This document shows, piece by piece, positions 1-8,200 of a stretch of 64,000 bases of DNA (positions are counted from its first letter, which is position 1; each line of letters starts with the position of its first letter). Source of the DNA: Colwellia sp. PAMC 21821. Lineage in GTDB: Bacteria; Pseudomonadota; Gammaproteobacteria; Enterobacterales; Alteromonadaceae. The position numbers were made by a program, and so were the translations under genes. The notes beneath the pieces were generated by a model. That model had not been told where the DNA came from. It worked only from the letters and a program-made list of their open reading frames with translations, and made no database searches. The stretch lies in contig NZ_CP014943.1 of NCBI RefSeq assembly GCF_002077175.1, positions 62,001 to 126,000 of the forward strand. The letters run 5' to 3'.

Positions 1-1
1 T

Positions 2-73
2 TGCGAATGTTCTGAAAAGATAAAAGATAATGTTGTGGAAGGAAGCTTGAACGGTAATGTTGTGCGTTTATAA
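2..73 (+). CDS. C-terminal tail of an unidentified protein (5' end outside window)
   Basis: An open frame runs in from the left edge and stops with TAA at 71-73, giving about 23 residues beginning CECSEKIKDN and ending NVVRL. The tail is polar with a CxC pair. It could be the end of a real plus-strand gene, but it is too short to assign and could be chance. The stop codon lies inside the inverted repeat at 60-93. Confidence 0.3.
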   Translation, partial: CECSEKIKDNVVEGSLNGNVVRL

Positions 74-93
74 ACTTTATTTTAAACGCACAA
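60..93. repeat. Inverted repeat, possible intrinsic terminator
   Basis: Perfect 11-bp arms, TTGTGCGTTTA (60-70) and TAAACGCACAA (83-93), with a 12-base loop. It lies between the end of the left-edge reading frame and the 3' end of the minus-strand gene at 123-419, where a shared terminator would be expected. Neither side has a good T tract, so termination is uncertain. Confidence 0.4.
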
Positions 94-122
94 TTAACTT
101 ACGACTATTGAATTAATAAACT

Positions 123-419
123 TTAAAGCTCTTTTTCTTCAAATGTACGAGTGGCAGGTTTAACTAAGATTTCAAGATAAAATGAAGTCGTATCTTCTGC
201 TAAAATCGTATCAATTTCCTGACTAATCGTCGTGACATGAATAACATCAGCCGTTTGCTCAGTTTTACCAATTTTACAATCAAAATCCCAATAATCAGCA
301 CCTTCAGGTAGCGTTTTATTACGTTCACGTTTTAAATATTTTTTAACTTCGTGTTTCGCTGACTCAATCATTCTAGCGACTTTGATTTTTGGGTGAGTTA
401 ACTCGAATGTTTTTTTCAT
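123..419 (-). CDS. DUF6172 family protein
   Basis: A 98-residue soluble protein beginning MKKTFELTHPKIK, which I recognise from memory as the DUF6172 family of small gammaproteobacterial proteins with no established function. It is lysine/glutamate rich with no signal peptide, membrane segment or cysteine, so it is probably cytoplasmic. The ATG at 419 is preceded on the minus strand by CCAAGGAATTTC, where AAGGA is a good ribosome-binding site. It stands alone: the next minus-strand gene upstream, hpf, is over 450 bp away. Family assignment is moderately sure; function is unknown. Confidence 0.7.
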   Translation of the reverse strand: MKKTFELTHPKIKVARMIESAKHEVKKYLKRERNKTLPEGADYWDFDCKIGKTEQTADVIHVTTISQEIDTILAEDTTSFYLEILVKPATRTFEEKEL

Positions 420-876
420 GAAATTCCTTGGAGCAAATAAAAGTACGCTTTATAGTAAAATATTATCATATAAAGCCAATGTCGCTATTTTACGTAAACA
501 TTTCAGTAATAGCCATACTTCATCTAATTGTTAGTTAAATAACCTTAACGTTTATGTTGAACTTATACTTTAGTTTATTACCTCACCCTTTTTCAAAGCC
601 TGCGTAAGTGGATGAAAATTTAATCGATATAGTTCATCAACTTTTTTATTTGTGTCGAATTAACGGCGAGTATGGTATTAAAAATGTCGTGACTAGAGTT
701 ATGCGTGAGGGAGTTATAGAGGTGGTCTAAAGCGTAGCTAGGCAGAATGACTTAGGGGAGCGCTGCTATCGCTATTCTTTCACATCTGTGTGATCGCCTC
801 ATATCATTAACACTGAATATAAAAAGGCCGTTTAATAACGGCCTTTGTGTTTTTTATTAATATTTACCAGCTAGGT
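420..876. other. Intergenic region, 457 bp
   Basis: Holds the presumed promoter of the DUF6172 gene (right of 419) and the hpf terminator (823-846). A 40-codon plus-strand frame at 608-730 opens with GTG directly after an in-frame TAA and reads like natural protein (VDENLIDIVHQLFYLCRING...), but it has no ribosome-binding site. It may be a remnant or a small unrecognised gene. No RNA gene was recognised. Confidence 0.5.
823..846 (-). terminator. Rho-independent terminator of hpf
   Basis: Perfect 10-bp stem AAAGGCCGTT (823-832) / AACGGCCTTT (837-846) with a 4-base loop. Read on the minus strand, T residues follow the stem, 30 bp beyond the hpf stop. A T tract also follows on the plus strand, so it may act in both directions. 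Confidence 0.8.
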
Positions 877-1212
877 TTAAGGACTCTCAAATGCGTTTGA
901 TTGCTCTACTTCATACTTCTTTTTTTGCTTAGCTGACAATACACCTTTGCGATGCGCTAAAGCAGCTTCAAGCTTGCTCGCAGCACTTGCTATCGCGGCA
1001 TATAATTCTTTGTCGGCAGCGTTAACTGAAACGGTTGCTCCCTCATAAATGGTAGATACTTCTAATTTCTGTTGATGTGGCTCTACGGTAATAATGACTT
1101 CTAAGGTCATTAGGCTTGGGAAATGCTTAGCAACTTTGGCAAATTTATTCTCAACTGCTAAGTTTATACCTTCGGTAATTTCAACGTGATGTCCGGAAAT
1201 GATTATTTTCAT
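877..1212 (-). CDS. hpf: Ribosome hibernation promoting factor, short HPF type
   Basis: A 111-residue protein that binds the 30S subunit near the decoding centre and helps form inactive 100S ribosomes in starved cells. The N-terminus MKIIISGHHVEITEGINLAVENKF follows the HPF/YfiA pattern and resembles E. coli HPF more than RaiA. The body covers the single beta-alpha-beta-beta-beta-alpha domain, followed by a lysine-rich tail (KQKKKYEVEQ). It lacks the dimerisation domain of long HPFs. Its own terminator lies just downstream. In many Proteobacteria hpf sits beside rpoN; here it is alone. Confidence 0.9.
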   Translation of the reverse strand: MKIIISGHHVEITEGINLAVENKFAKVAKHFPSLMTLEVIITVEPHQQKLEVSTIYEGATVSVNAADKELYAAIASAASKLEAALAHRKGVLSAKQKKKYEVEQSNAFESP

Positions 1213-1347
1213 ATTGCTACCTTATTTGTTGTCTTCAATTATATACTCAGGGCGATGATGACAAAAAACAATAGCAAAAATGAAATATTTTGTAATCTAC
1301 ACACTATGCAATTGAAATTGTTAATAAAAATTAGCTGAAACATATAT

Positions 1348-2298
1348 CTATATAACGTCGGTTTGACGATTTTTTAATCTAGATATTAGGCTAACAATAG
1401 CCAATACTAGACCACCAGCAATAATTCCGGTAATGCCATCTAGTAAAATAGATAAAATACTTTCCGAAAATGTTCCAAGATATTGTCCTATCCATTGTTC
1501 AATATGATGAAATTGACGGTTAAGCCACGAAAAACTATGAACAATAATGCCACCACCAACAAGAAACATAGCAATAGTGCCGACTATGGTTAATAGCTTC
1601 ATTAAAAACGGTGCAAAAATTAATAAGCCCCTGCCAACAGATCTTTGTAAGGTATTAAAACGTCCTGATACTGATTTACGCAGTAAATATAGTCCAAGGT
1701 CATCTAATTTAACAATGCAAGCAACAAGCCCATAAACGCCAACAGTAATCGCTATAGCCAATGCAGAAACAACCAACACTTGTGTTAGAAACGGTGCGTC
1801 TTGAACTGAGCCTAATACAATGACCACTATTTCTGCAGAAAGGATGAAATCGGTACGAATAGCACCTTTAATTTTTTCTTTTTCTAAGGCTGCAATGTCG
1901 ATATTTGCATCGCTAACCGATTTAACCAAGGCTTGATGCTCAGCAGTTAATTCTTTCTTACTATGAAAGAATTTATGAGAAACTTTTTCAAACCCTTCAA
2001 AGCAGAGGAACAGGCCACCGAGCACTAATAAAACAGTGATTAGTGGCGGTAAAAATGCACTGATTAATAAAGCGGAAGGAACTAAAATTAACTTGTTGAG
2101 AAATGAGCCTTTGGCAACAGCCCAAACAACCGGCAGCTCTCTATTAGCTTTTACGCCGGAGACTTGTTCAGCATTAAGGGCCAAATCATCACCGAGAACA
2201 CCCGCTGTTTTTTTCACAGCCACTTTCGATAGAATTGCAACGTCATCTAGCACCGTTGCAATATCGTCAAGTAAGGTTAATAAACTTGCACCTGCCAC
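1348..2298 (-). CDS. yedI: DUF808 family inner-membrane protein (YedI-like)
   Basis: A 316-residue polytopic membrane protein. The N-terminus [21 protein letters not shown] and the downstream [21 protein letters not shown] block are the DUF808/YedI signature. About six hydrophobic segments follow (near residues 75-100, 155-195 and 225-310), with a charged cytoplasmic-looking stretch around 110-145. Family members are inner-membrane proteins without a proven role. It ends 43 bp before yajD starts to be read upstream, so the two minus-strand genes (yajD first, then this) may share a transcript. Its own start is preceded by GAAAGGAAC, a good ribosome-binding site. Confidence 0.85.
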   Translation of the reverse strand: MAGASLLTLLDDIATVLDDVAILSKVAVKKTAGVLGDDLALNAEQVSGVKANRELPVVWAVAKGSFLNKLILVPSALLISAFLPPLITVLLVLGGLFLCFEGFEKVSHKFFHSKKELTAEHQALVKSVSDANIDIAALEKEKIKGAIRTDFILSAEIVVIVLGSVQDAPFLTQVLVVSALAIAITVGVYGLVACIVKLDDLGLYLLRKSVSGRFNTLQRSVGRGLLIFAPFLMKLLTIVGTIAMFLVGGGIIVHSFSWLNRQFHHIEQWIGQYLGTFSESILSILLDGITGIIAGGLVLAIVSLISRLKNRQTDVI

Positions 2299-2341
2299 TT
2301 TAAGTTCCTTTCATCAATATCATTGTAGGTTAGTTAAGGTA

Positions 2342-2686
2342 TTATTTTTTTAGTAGCGATTTTAGATCTGCAAACGGGTTATATGTTGCGGTGTCTTGAT
2401 TACTATCACCCGCCTTAATTTCCGTGTGATAATTTGCATGATCAGTGTATTTCGCATGTTCATTGTCGTGGCAGTAAATACAAAGTAGCTCCCAATTACT
2501 GCCATCATTCGGGTTGTTGGTATGATCATGATCCATATGATGAACCGTTAACTCTCTTATATTTGAATATTCAAACGCTCGAGCACAACGCCCACAAACC
2601 CAAGGATATAGCTTCAATGCACGATCGCGATAACCTTGCTCTTGGCGTTTATAATTAAGGCTTGAGCCTAATGTATCTGAGGACAT
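2342..2686 (-). CDS. yajD: YajD-like HNH nuclease family protein
   Basis: A 114-residue protein closely matching E. coli YajD from memory. It has a CGRC zinc knuckle (residues 31-34), the block REL-TVHHMDHDH that supplies the HNH histidines, a second CIYCHDNEH knuckle, and a C-terminal YNPFADLKSLLKK. It is predicted to be a small metal-dependent endonuclease; the cellular substrate is unknown. I start it at the ATG at 2684-2686 because YajD homologues begin here. An in-frame extension to 2764 exists but is hydrophobic and unlike the family. No strong ribosome-binding site is visible at either start. Confidence 0.88.
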   Translation of the reverse strand: MSSDTLGSSLNYKRQEQGYRDRALKLYPWVCGRCARAFEYSNIRELTVHHMDHDHTNNPNDGSNWELLCIYCHDNEHAKYTDHANYHTEIKAGDSNQDTATYNPFADLKSLLKK

Positions 2687-2908
2687 AATATTAACTTTTT
2701 CAGTAACTAATGCTGTTATTGTATGAGTAAGACAGCACAACTGCAATACGGTAGTTATAATCATTCATAAAGAGCTATAGAACCTAGAGAAGTTTTTTAA
2801 TCGGCAAGTTAAAAATGGTAAAATTTGTCACGATACTCTGGTCTGCTCTCTTTACTTCTAAACAATTACTTGCCATGATATTTGACTATAGATGAATAAG
2901 GAACTGGC

Positions 2909-3439
2909 ATGAAAACAGTTGAAGAACAATTATCTAATTACAAGAGTGTGCACTTTAATAAGCACAATATAATAACCCACTTTGTAGGCGTTCCTCTCAT
3001 TGTTTGGGCTATTACAGTATTGTTAAGCTTACACATTTTCACCATAGAAATAACCGGAAAAACATTAAGTTACACACCTGCGGTAATATTTTTCACCATT
3101 GCAATGCTCTACTATTTAAAGTTACATTTCAAGTTAGCCATCGGTATGTTGCTCTACATTGCAATCAACATTTATCTTGCTAGCTTAGTATCAAATATGG
3201 AAAGTGCATTATGGATAGCCATAATAGCGTTTGTAGTCGGTTGGATTATTCAATTTATTGGCCATATTTATGAAAAAGCTAAACCAGCCTTCTTAGACGA
3301 TATTATGGGCTTAGCAATTGGTCCTTTATTTTTAATGGCGGAAACGTATTTTGCGCTAGGGTTAGAGAAAAACCTTGCTAGCAATATAACGCCGTTGGCT
3401 ATAGAAAAACGTCGTTTAATAGAGCGCAAAAATTACTAA
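2909..3439 (+). CDS. Mpo1-like (DUF962/YGL010w) membrane protein
   Basis: A 176-residue protein of the DUF962 family. The yeast member Mpo1 is an Fe(II)-dependent dioxygenase acting in alpha-oxidation of 2-hydroxy fatty acids. Visible features: YKSVHFNKHNIITHFVGVPLIVWAI near the N-terminus, with the family histidines, about four to five membrane segments, and the second conserved block WIIQFIGHIYEKAKPAF (about residues 111-127), whose histidine belongs to the proposed metal site. ATAAGGAACTGGC precedes the ATG, a good ribosome-binding site. Divergent from yajD. The family call is firm; the reaction in this organism is inferred. Confidence 0.85.
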   Translation: MKTVEEQLSNYKSVHFNKHNIITHFVGVPLIVWAITVLLSLHIFTIEITGKTLSYTPAVIFFTIAMLYYLKLHFKLAIGMLLYIAINIYLASLVSNMESALWIAIIAFVVGWIIQFIGHIYEKAKPAFLDDIMGLAIGPLFLMAETYFALGLEKNLASNITPLAIEKRRLIERKNY

Positions 3440-3594
3440 TTACTCATATAAGTAGTTTCTCTCCGCTTTATAACGCAGACAATTAGCGTATAAAACAATC
3501 TTGCCCTACACACTTCAAGCTTCTGATTTAGTGGCCATTTATCTTAAATGGTATCCTCGGGCACTTGTGCGTTACAATCAGTTATCAAGATCAT

Positions 3595-3813
3595 CTAAGT
3601 GTCGTTGGCATTATTTTTTCTCATATCCATCAATAATTGCTCACAACCTTTGCACTGTTGTAAAATGACCGTAAAGGCATTTTTAATTTGCTCAACATCC
3701 GCATCATTATCAATTAGCATTTTCCCTAATTCTGCATGTAAAACAATACTATTTAACGGGTTTCTAACGTTGTGAATAAATTTTTCAAACACGGGTAGTT
3801 CGATATTTTTCAT
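3595..3813 (-). CDS. Stand-alone His-kinase dimerisation (HisKA-like) mini-protein
   Basis: A 72-residue protein whose residues 12-30 (FIHNVRNPLNSIVLHAELG) look like a kinase H-box, with His14 where the phospho-accepting histidine would be. The rest (about 40-67) can form the second helix of a DHp hairpin, including a QCKGCEQLL segment. There is no ATP-binding domain. The acidic residue normally following the histidine is Asn15. It begins 18 bp after the stop of the REC-GGDEF gene and is probably co-transcribed, which suggests phosphotransfer to, or sequestration of, that receiver. It could instead be a decayed kinase. Role is inferred. Confidence 0.65.
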   Translation of the reverse strand: MKNIELPVFEKFIHNVRNPLNSIVLHAELGKMLIDNDADVEQIKNAFTVILQQCKGCEQLLMDMRKNNANDT

Positions 3814-3831
3814 GATTCTATCTACCTAAGA

Positions 3832-4833
3832 TTATTGAGTCACTGCAGCTTTTACTGTAGCGTGGCATACACAGTTTTTGCCATTATCTTTGGCCTTGTA
3901 TAATTGTGAATCTGCATGATTGACGAAATCTTCCAAGTTTATTTCCTGATGGTTCTTTTGCTCTGCTACAAAAGTTACCAAACCTATACTAACTGTCACT
4001 ATTTTGTGAAACGAACTACCAGCATGTTCAATATTCAAGTCACGTATGCGGTTTAACACCTCATTTGCAACAACCAAGCCGCCATCAGCATCAGTTTCCG
4101 GTAAAACAACTGCAAATTCCTCTCCACCATACCTGCCTATTACATCGGTTTCTCTGCGCTGAACAGACATAATACTTTGAGCGATATCCTTTAAACATTG
4201 GTCCCCTTGTGTGTGACCATATGTATCATTGTATAACTTGAAATCATCGATATCTATCATTAGCAACGACAGACAGTGTCCTGACCTTGTCGTTGACGCA
4301 CAGTTTTGCTGTAGCATAATGTCGAGTTGTCTGCGATTAGACGCACCGGTTAATCCATCGATACAAGATAAAATTTCCAGTTTCTTGCGGTAATAAACTA
4401 ATTCCATGTGATTGAGCACTCGCGCGCGTAGAATGTTCAGATTTACGGGCTTAACAACGTAGTCGACCGCGCCAAGCAGCAATCCTTTTTCTTCTTCATC
4501 CGCACTCTCTGCAGCGGTAACAAAAATAATCGGAATATCGGCAGTTATCGAGTTAGACTTTAAGACGTCGCAGGCTTCATAGCCATTCATTACCGGCATA
4601 TCCACGTCCAACAAAATAAGATCTACATTTTGCTCAGTGGCATACTTGATTGCGTCTTTGGCGTTGTCTTGTAAAACCACTGTATACTGAGAACTAAATA
4701 AGGCATCCAACGCTTCTAGGTTACTGCGGTAATCATCCACTATCATTAGGGTTTGCTTTTCTAGGTCACTATTGGCGAAGGATGACTTTAACTTCCCTTC
4801 TATATGACCGCTCACAAAATGGGAGTTAACCAT
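3832..4833 (-). CDS. Response regulator with diguanylate cyclase output (REC-GGDEF)
   Basis: A 333-residue cytoplasmic protein. The receiver domain (about residues 27-145) has the DD pair at 33-34, phospho-acceptor Asp76 in LILLDVDMP and a KPVN lysine near 128. The GGDEF domain (about 160-325) carries the active GGEEF at 236-240 and an inhibitory I-site R227-E-T-D230 five residues upstream. It should make cyclic di-GMP from GTP with product inhibition. The WspR/PleD-like architecture implies activation by phosphorylation. The likely partner is the downstream DHp-like protein or the large hybrid kinase divergently encoded at 5273. The ATG at 4833 follows AGGAGTATATAAATG on the minus strand. 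Confidence 0.92.
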   Translation of the reverse strand: MVNSHFVSGHIEGKLKSSFANSDLEKQTLMIVDDYRSNLEALDALFSSQYTVVLQDNAKDAIKYATEQNVDLILLDVDMPVMNGYEACDVLKSNSITADIPIIFVTAAESADEEEKGLLLGAVDYVVKPVNLNILRARVLNHMELVYYRKKLEILSCIDGLTGASNRRQLDIMLQQNCASTTRSGHCLSLLMIDIDDFKLYNDTYGHTQGDQCLKDIAQSIMSVQRRETDVIGRYGGEEFAVVLPETDADGGLVVANEVLNRIRDLNIEHAGSSFHKIVTVSIGLVTFVAEQKNHQEINLEDFVNHADSQLYKAKDNGKNCVCHATVKAAVTQ

Positions 4834-5272
4834 TTATATACTCCTGAATAGCTATTGAATTACATTTATCGGGCTTATAACTACTAATTAAGCAGATAAA
4901 GTGCCAACTTGAGATGTTAACATAAGAACTTGATATCTAGGTGATTATAAAAAAAAACTTTCAGATGAGTTATATTTAATCATCTTAACAAGTAAGATGG
5001 TCACACTCTGTGTAGCATTTACAATCTTTAAAGCAATGCACTTTTACCATATCTCGTTTCTTGTAATATTATATCAAAGCTTAACGACTCCCTTTACTTA
5101 ACCTCGACTTGAATTGTATCCATACAATAATATTAGTGAATACATTAGAATTAGAGATAAAATAGATACTTTTTGAAATATTATCAGTATGCTACCGTTT
5201 ATAACATCATCTTTATATCTAGTTACTTTCTACTTAAATCCATGTAGATGGAATTTGAAGGATTATATTGAA
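4834..5272. other. Divergent intergenic region between REC-GGDEF and CheB-CheR genes, 439 bp
   Basis: A very AT-rich spacer that must hold promoters for both divergent signalling genes. A small inverted repeat, CATCTTA (4981-4987) / TAAGATG (4993-4999) with a 5-base loop, could be an operator. An in-frame upstream extension of the plus gene (from 5189) lies here but is judged non-coding. No RNA gene recognised. Confidence 0.5.
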
Positions 5273-8200
5273 ATGAATAGCAAGTTTTCTCCCTTATTAA
5301 TTGTTGGTGTTGGCGCCTCTGCAGGTGGTTTAGACGCTCTTAAGCGTTTTTTCACAACAGTACCTGAAAATGCGCCTATCGCCTTTATAGTGGTTCAGCA
5401 CCTAGATCCTAACCACAAAAGCATGATGGCGGATATTTTGGCTCGCCAGACACTTTTTTCTTTTTGTCAGGCAGAACATAATCAAACGATTGAAGCCGGT
5501 ATGGGTTATTTAATCCCCCCGAATGCTTATATTGAAGTTGTTGATCAAACGATAATAATTACTAAGCCACAACACCAAAGAGGTTCTAGACTAGCCATTG
5601 ACCACCTGTTTAGATCTATGTCTGATGCCTATAAAACCAAAGCAGTTGGCCTAGTGCTTTCAGGCTCTGGCTGTGACGGCACGGCAGGACTAAGAGCGCT
5701 CAAAGCTGCAGGGGGGTTATCGGTAGTACAGTCACCAAAACAAGCTGAATATCCCAGTATGCCTCGTAATGCAATAGATGCTGGCGTGGTAGATCAAGTT
5801 ATGGATGTAGAGAACATTTATGCGCTCTTGTTAGAATATGCAGCCCATCCTTACCATAGTTTAAGTGACGGTAAAAACAACGATGAGAATGAAGATACGC
5901 TTAGAAGTATCAGCTCACTGTTAAAAACCCAAGAAAATTTCCTATTAGACCAATACAAGCAAAGTACGGTACAGCGCAGGCTGTTTCGACGTATGAGCCT
6001 GACATCAAATTCGCACCAAAAAGATTATATTAAGCTATTACGTGAGAGCAAAGACGAACGTCAGTTTTTAATGCGGGATTTGCTTATTAATGTAACTGAT
6101 TTTTTTAGAGATAAACCGGCTTTTGAGCTTATTAATGAAAAAGTGATACAAAATATTGTTGCAGAAGCACAAGACGGTAGCGACATAAGAGTTTGGGTTG
6201 CAGGCTGTGCCACTGGTGAAGAAGCCTACACAATGGCGATATTGTTTATCGAGCAAATACAATTATCAGAAAAACACCTTCGCCTTAAAATTTTTGCGAC
6301 TGATGTTGATGAAGAAGCAATACGTATTGCGCGTAAAGGGGTTTATTCTGACAGCATTATTTCTGAATTGCCGAGTGAATACCTTAGCAGCTATTTTACA
6401 TTGCAAGATGACGGCTATTATGGCGTTCGCTCAGTTTTAAGGGACTGTATTTCGTTTGCTCATCAAAATGTTTATACCGATCCACCATTTTCAAAAATGC
6501 ATTTGGTCAGTTGCCGCAATCTACTGATTTACTTTCGCACATCGGTTCAGCAAAAAGTATTACAATCCTTTTATTTTTCACTTCTGCCAGACGGGTTTTT
6601 ATTTTTAGGCAGTTCAGAAAGCCTAGGAGAGCAAAAGAAACTATTTAAGCCTATCTCGCAAAAATGGCGAATTTTCAGTCGTAAAGAGCGTGACAGTAGT
6701 AGCAATCAAGTAGCGGCTTTACCTAGCTTTTTTAATAAGAGTATAAAATCATCAAATAGTCGACGCCAACAAGGATACACTTTGAATTCAACGGATAAAG
6801 CCAAATTTTCACTGCTTGCAGCATTAAACCCTTCTGTTTTGGTGGATGAAAGTAATAGGGTTGTTTATTTTCATGGCAATCTTGACCCTTTTTTAAAATT
6901 CCCTATGGGAAGCCCTGAACTTAATTTTTTCAATATGTTAGATCCTGAGCTACGGACCCGTATAAGAAGTAGTATTTATAAGGCGAGAAAAACAGGAGAG
7001 TCCGTGGTTGTAAATCCACCGAGACTTTACAAACCCAAAGATATTAGCAAAAAAACATTTAAGTCTAAAATTAGCCCAATTGTAGAGTCGGATGGCGCTA
7101 TTTCTGCACTTGTTATAACTTTTGAAGAAATTAAAATTGACAAGCTATCATGTATATCAACACAAGAATTGATTCAATCTCATGATCAAGAAACCATGGT
7201 TGACGCCATGGAGAAAGAGCTACTAGAAACCAGAGAAGAGTTACAAAATACCACAGAGGAATTAGAAACGAGTACTGAAGAACTCAAGGCTGCCCATGAA
7301 GAAGCACTATCAACCAATGAAGAATTACAGTCATCTAATGAAGAACTTGAAGCAAGCACTGAAGAATTACGCTCGCTCAACGAAGAGTTGACCACTGTAA
7401 ATGCTCAGCTTAAAGATAAAATATATGAATTATCAACTACTCACGACGACATTAAAAACTTTTTATCAAGCACCAATTTAGCCACGGTATTTCTTTCTAA
7501 TGAATTGAAAATAAAGCGTTTTACTCCTGCTGCAGAGCGATTATTACGTATAGGCTCGCAAGATATAAACAGATCTTTGAATGAAATATCTCGTCCATTT
7601 ATCGATACGCAAACATTTGTTCAAGCTAAATTAGTCTTAGAAAGTCTCGAATCTAGTGAAAAAGAAATAGCGGTGGATGGCCGATGGTTTTTACAAAAAA
7701 TACTGCCATATATGACCGAGGATCGCCGTATAGATGGTGTGGTATTAACATTTCACGAAATTACGCATTTGAAGAATGCAGTAAATAGTTTAGAGGCTAG
7801 CGGTAAACAACATGCTGTGATTGCCACCTTAGGTTTAAAGGCCTTAAGTGCTGATAACATGGAAAACTTGATGGATCAGCTTGTGCGCGAAGTTGCGTAC
7901 ACCTTGAACGCAGACTTAAGTAAGGTGCTAGAATATTTTCCAAATGACAACCTTTTACTCTTGAAAGCTGGGGTTGGTTGGGACAAAGGTTTAATAGGTA
8001 AAGCAACAGTAGAAGCAAATATTACTTCACAAGCAGGATTTACGCTAAATAGCAGAGCGCCTGTCATAGTTGATGAGTTAGCGTTAGAGCAACGTTTTTC
8101 TGGCTCGGCGCTACTAACCGACCATAAAGTAGTGAGCGGCATGAGTTGTTTGATAGAGAACGGCGACCAGCCCTGGGGAGTTTTAACTGTACACACGCTC

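Noticed and set aside
7186..7395. Serine-rich minus-strand frame
   Set aside because: It is the antisense of the repeated glutamate-rich coiled coil in the CheB-CheR protein.
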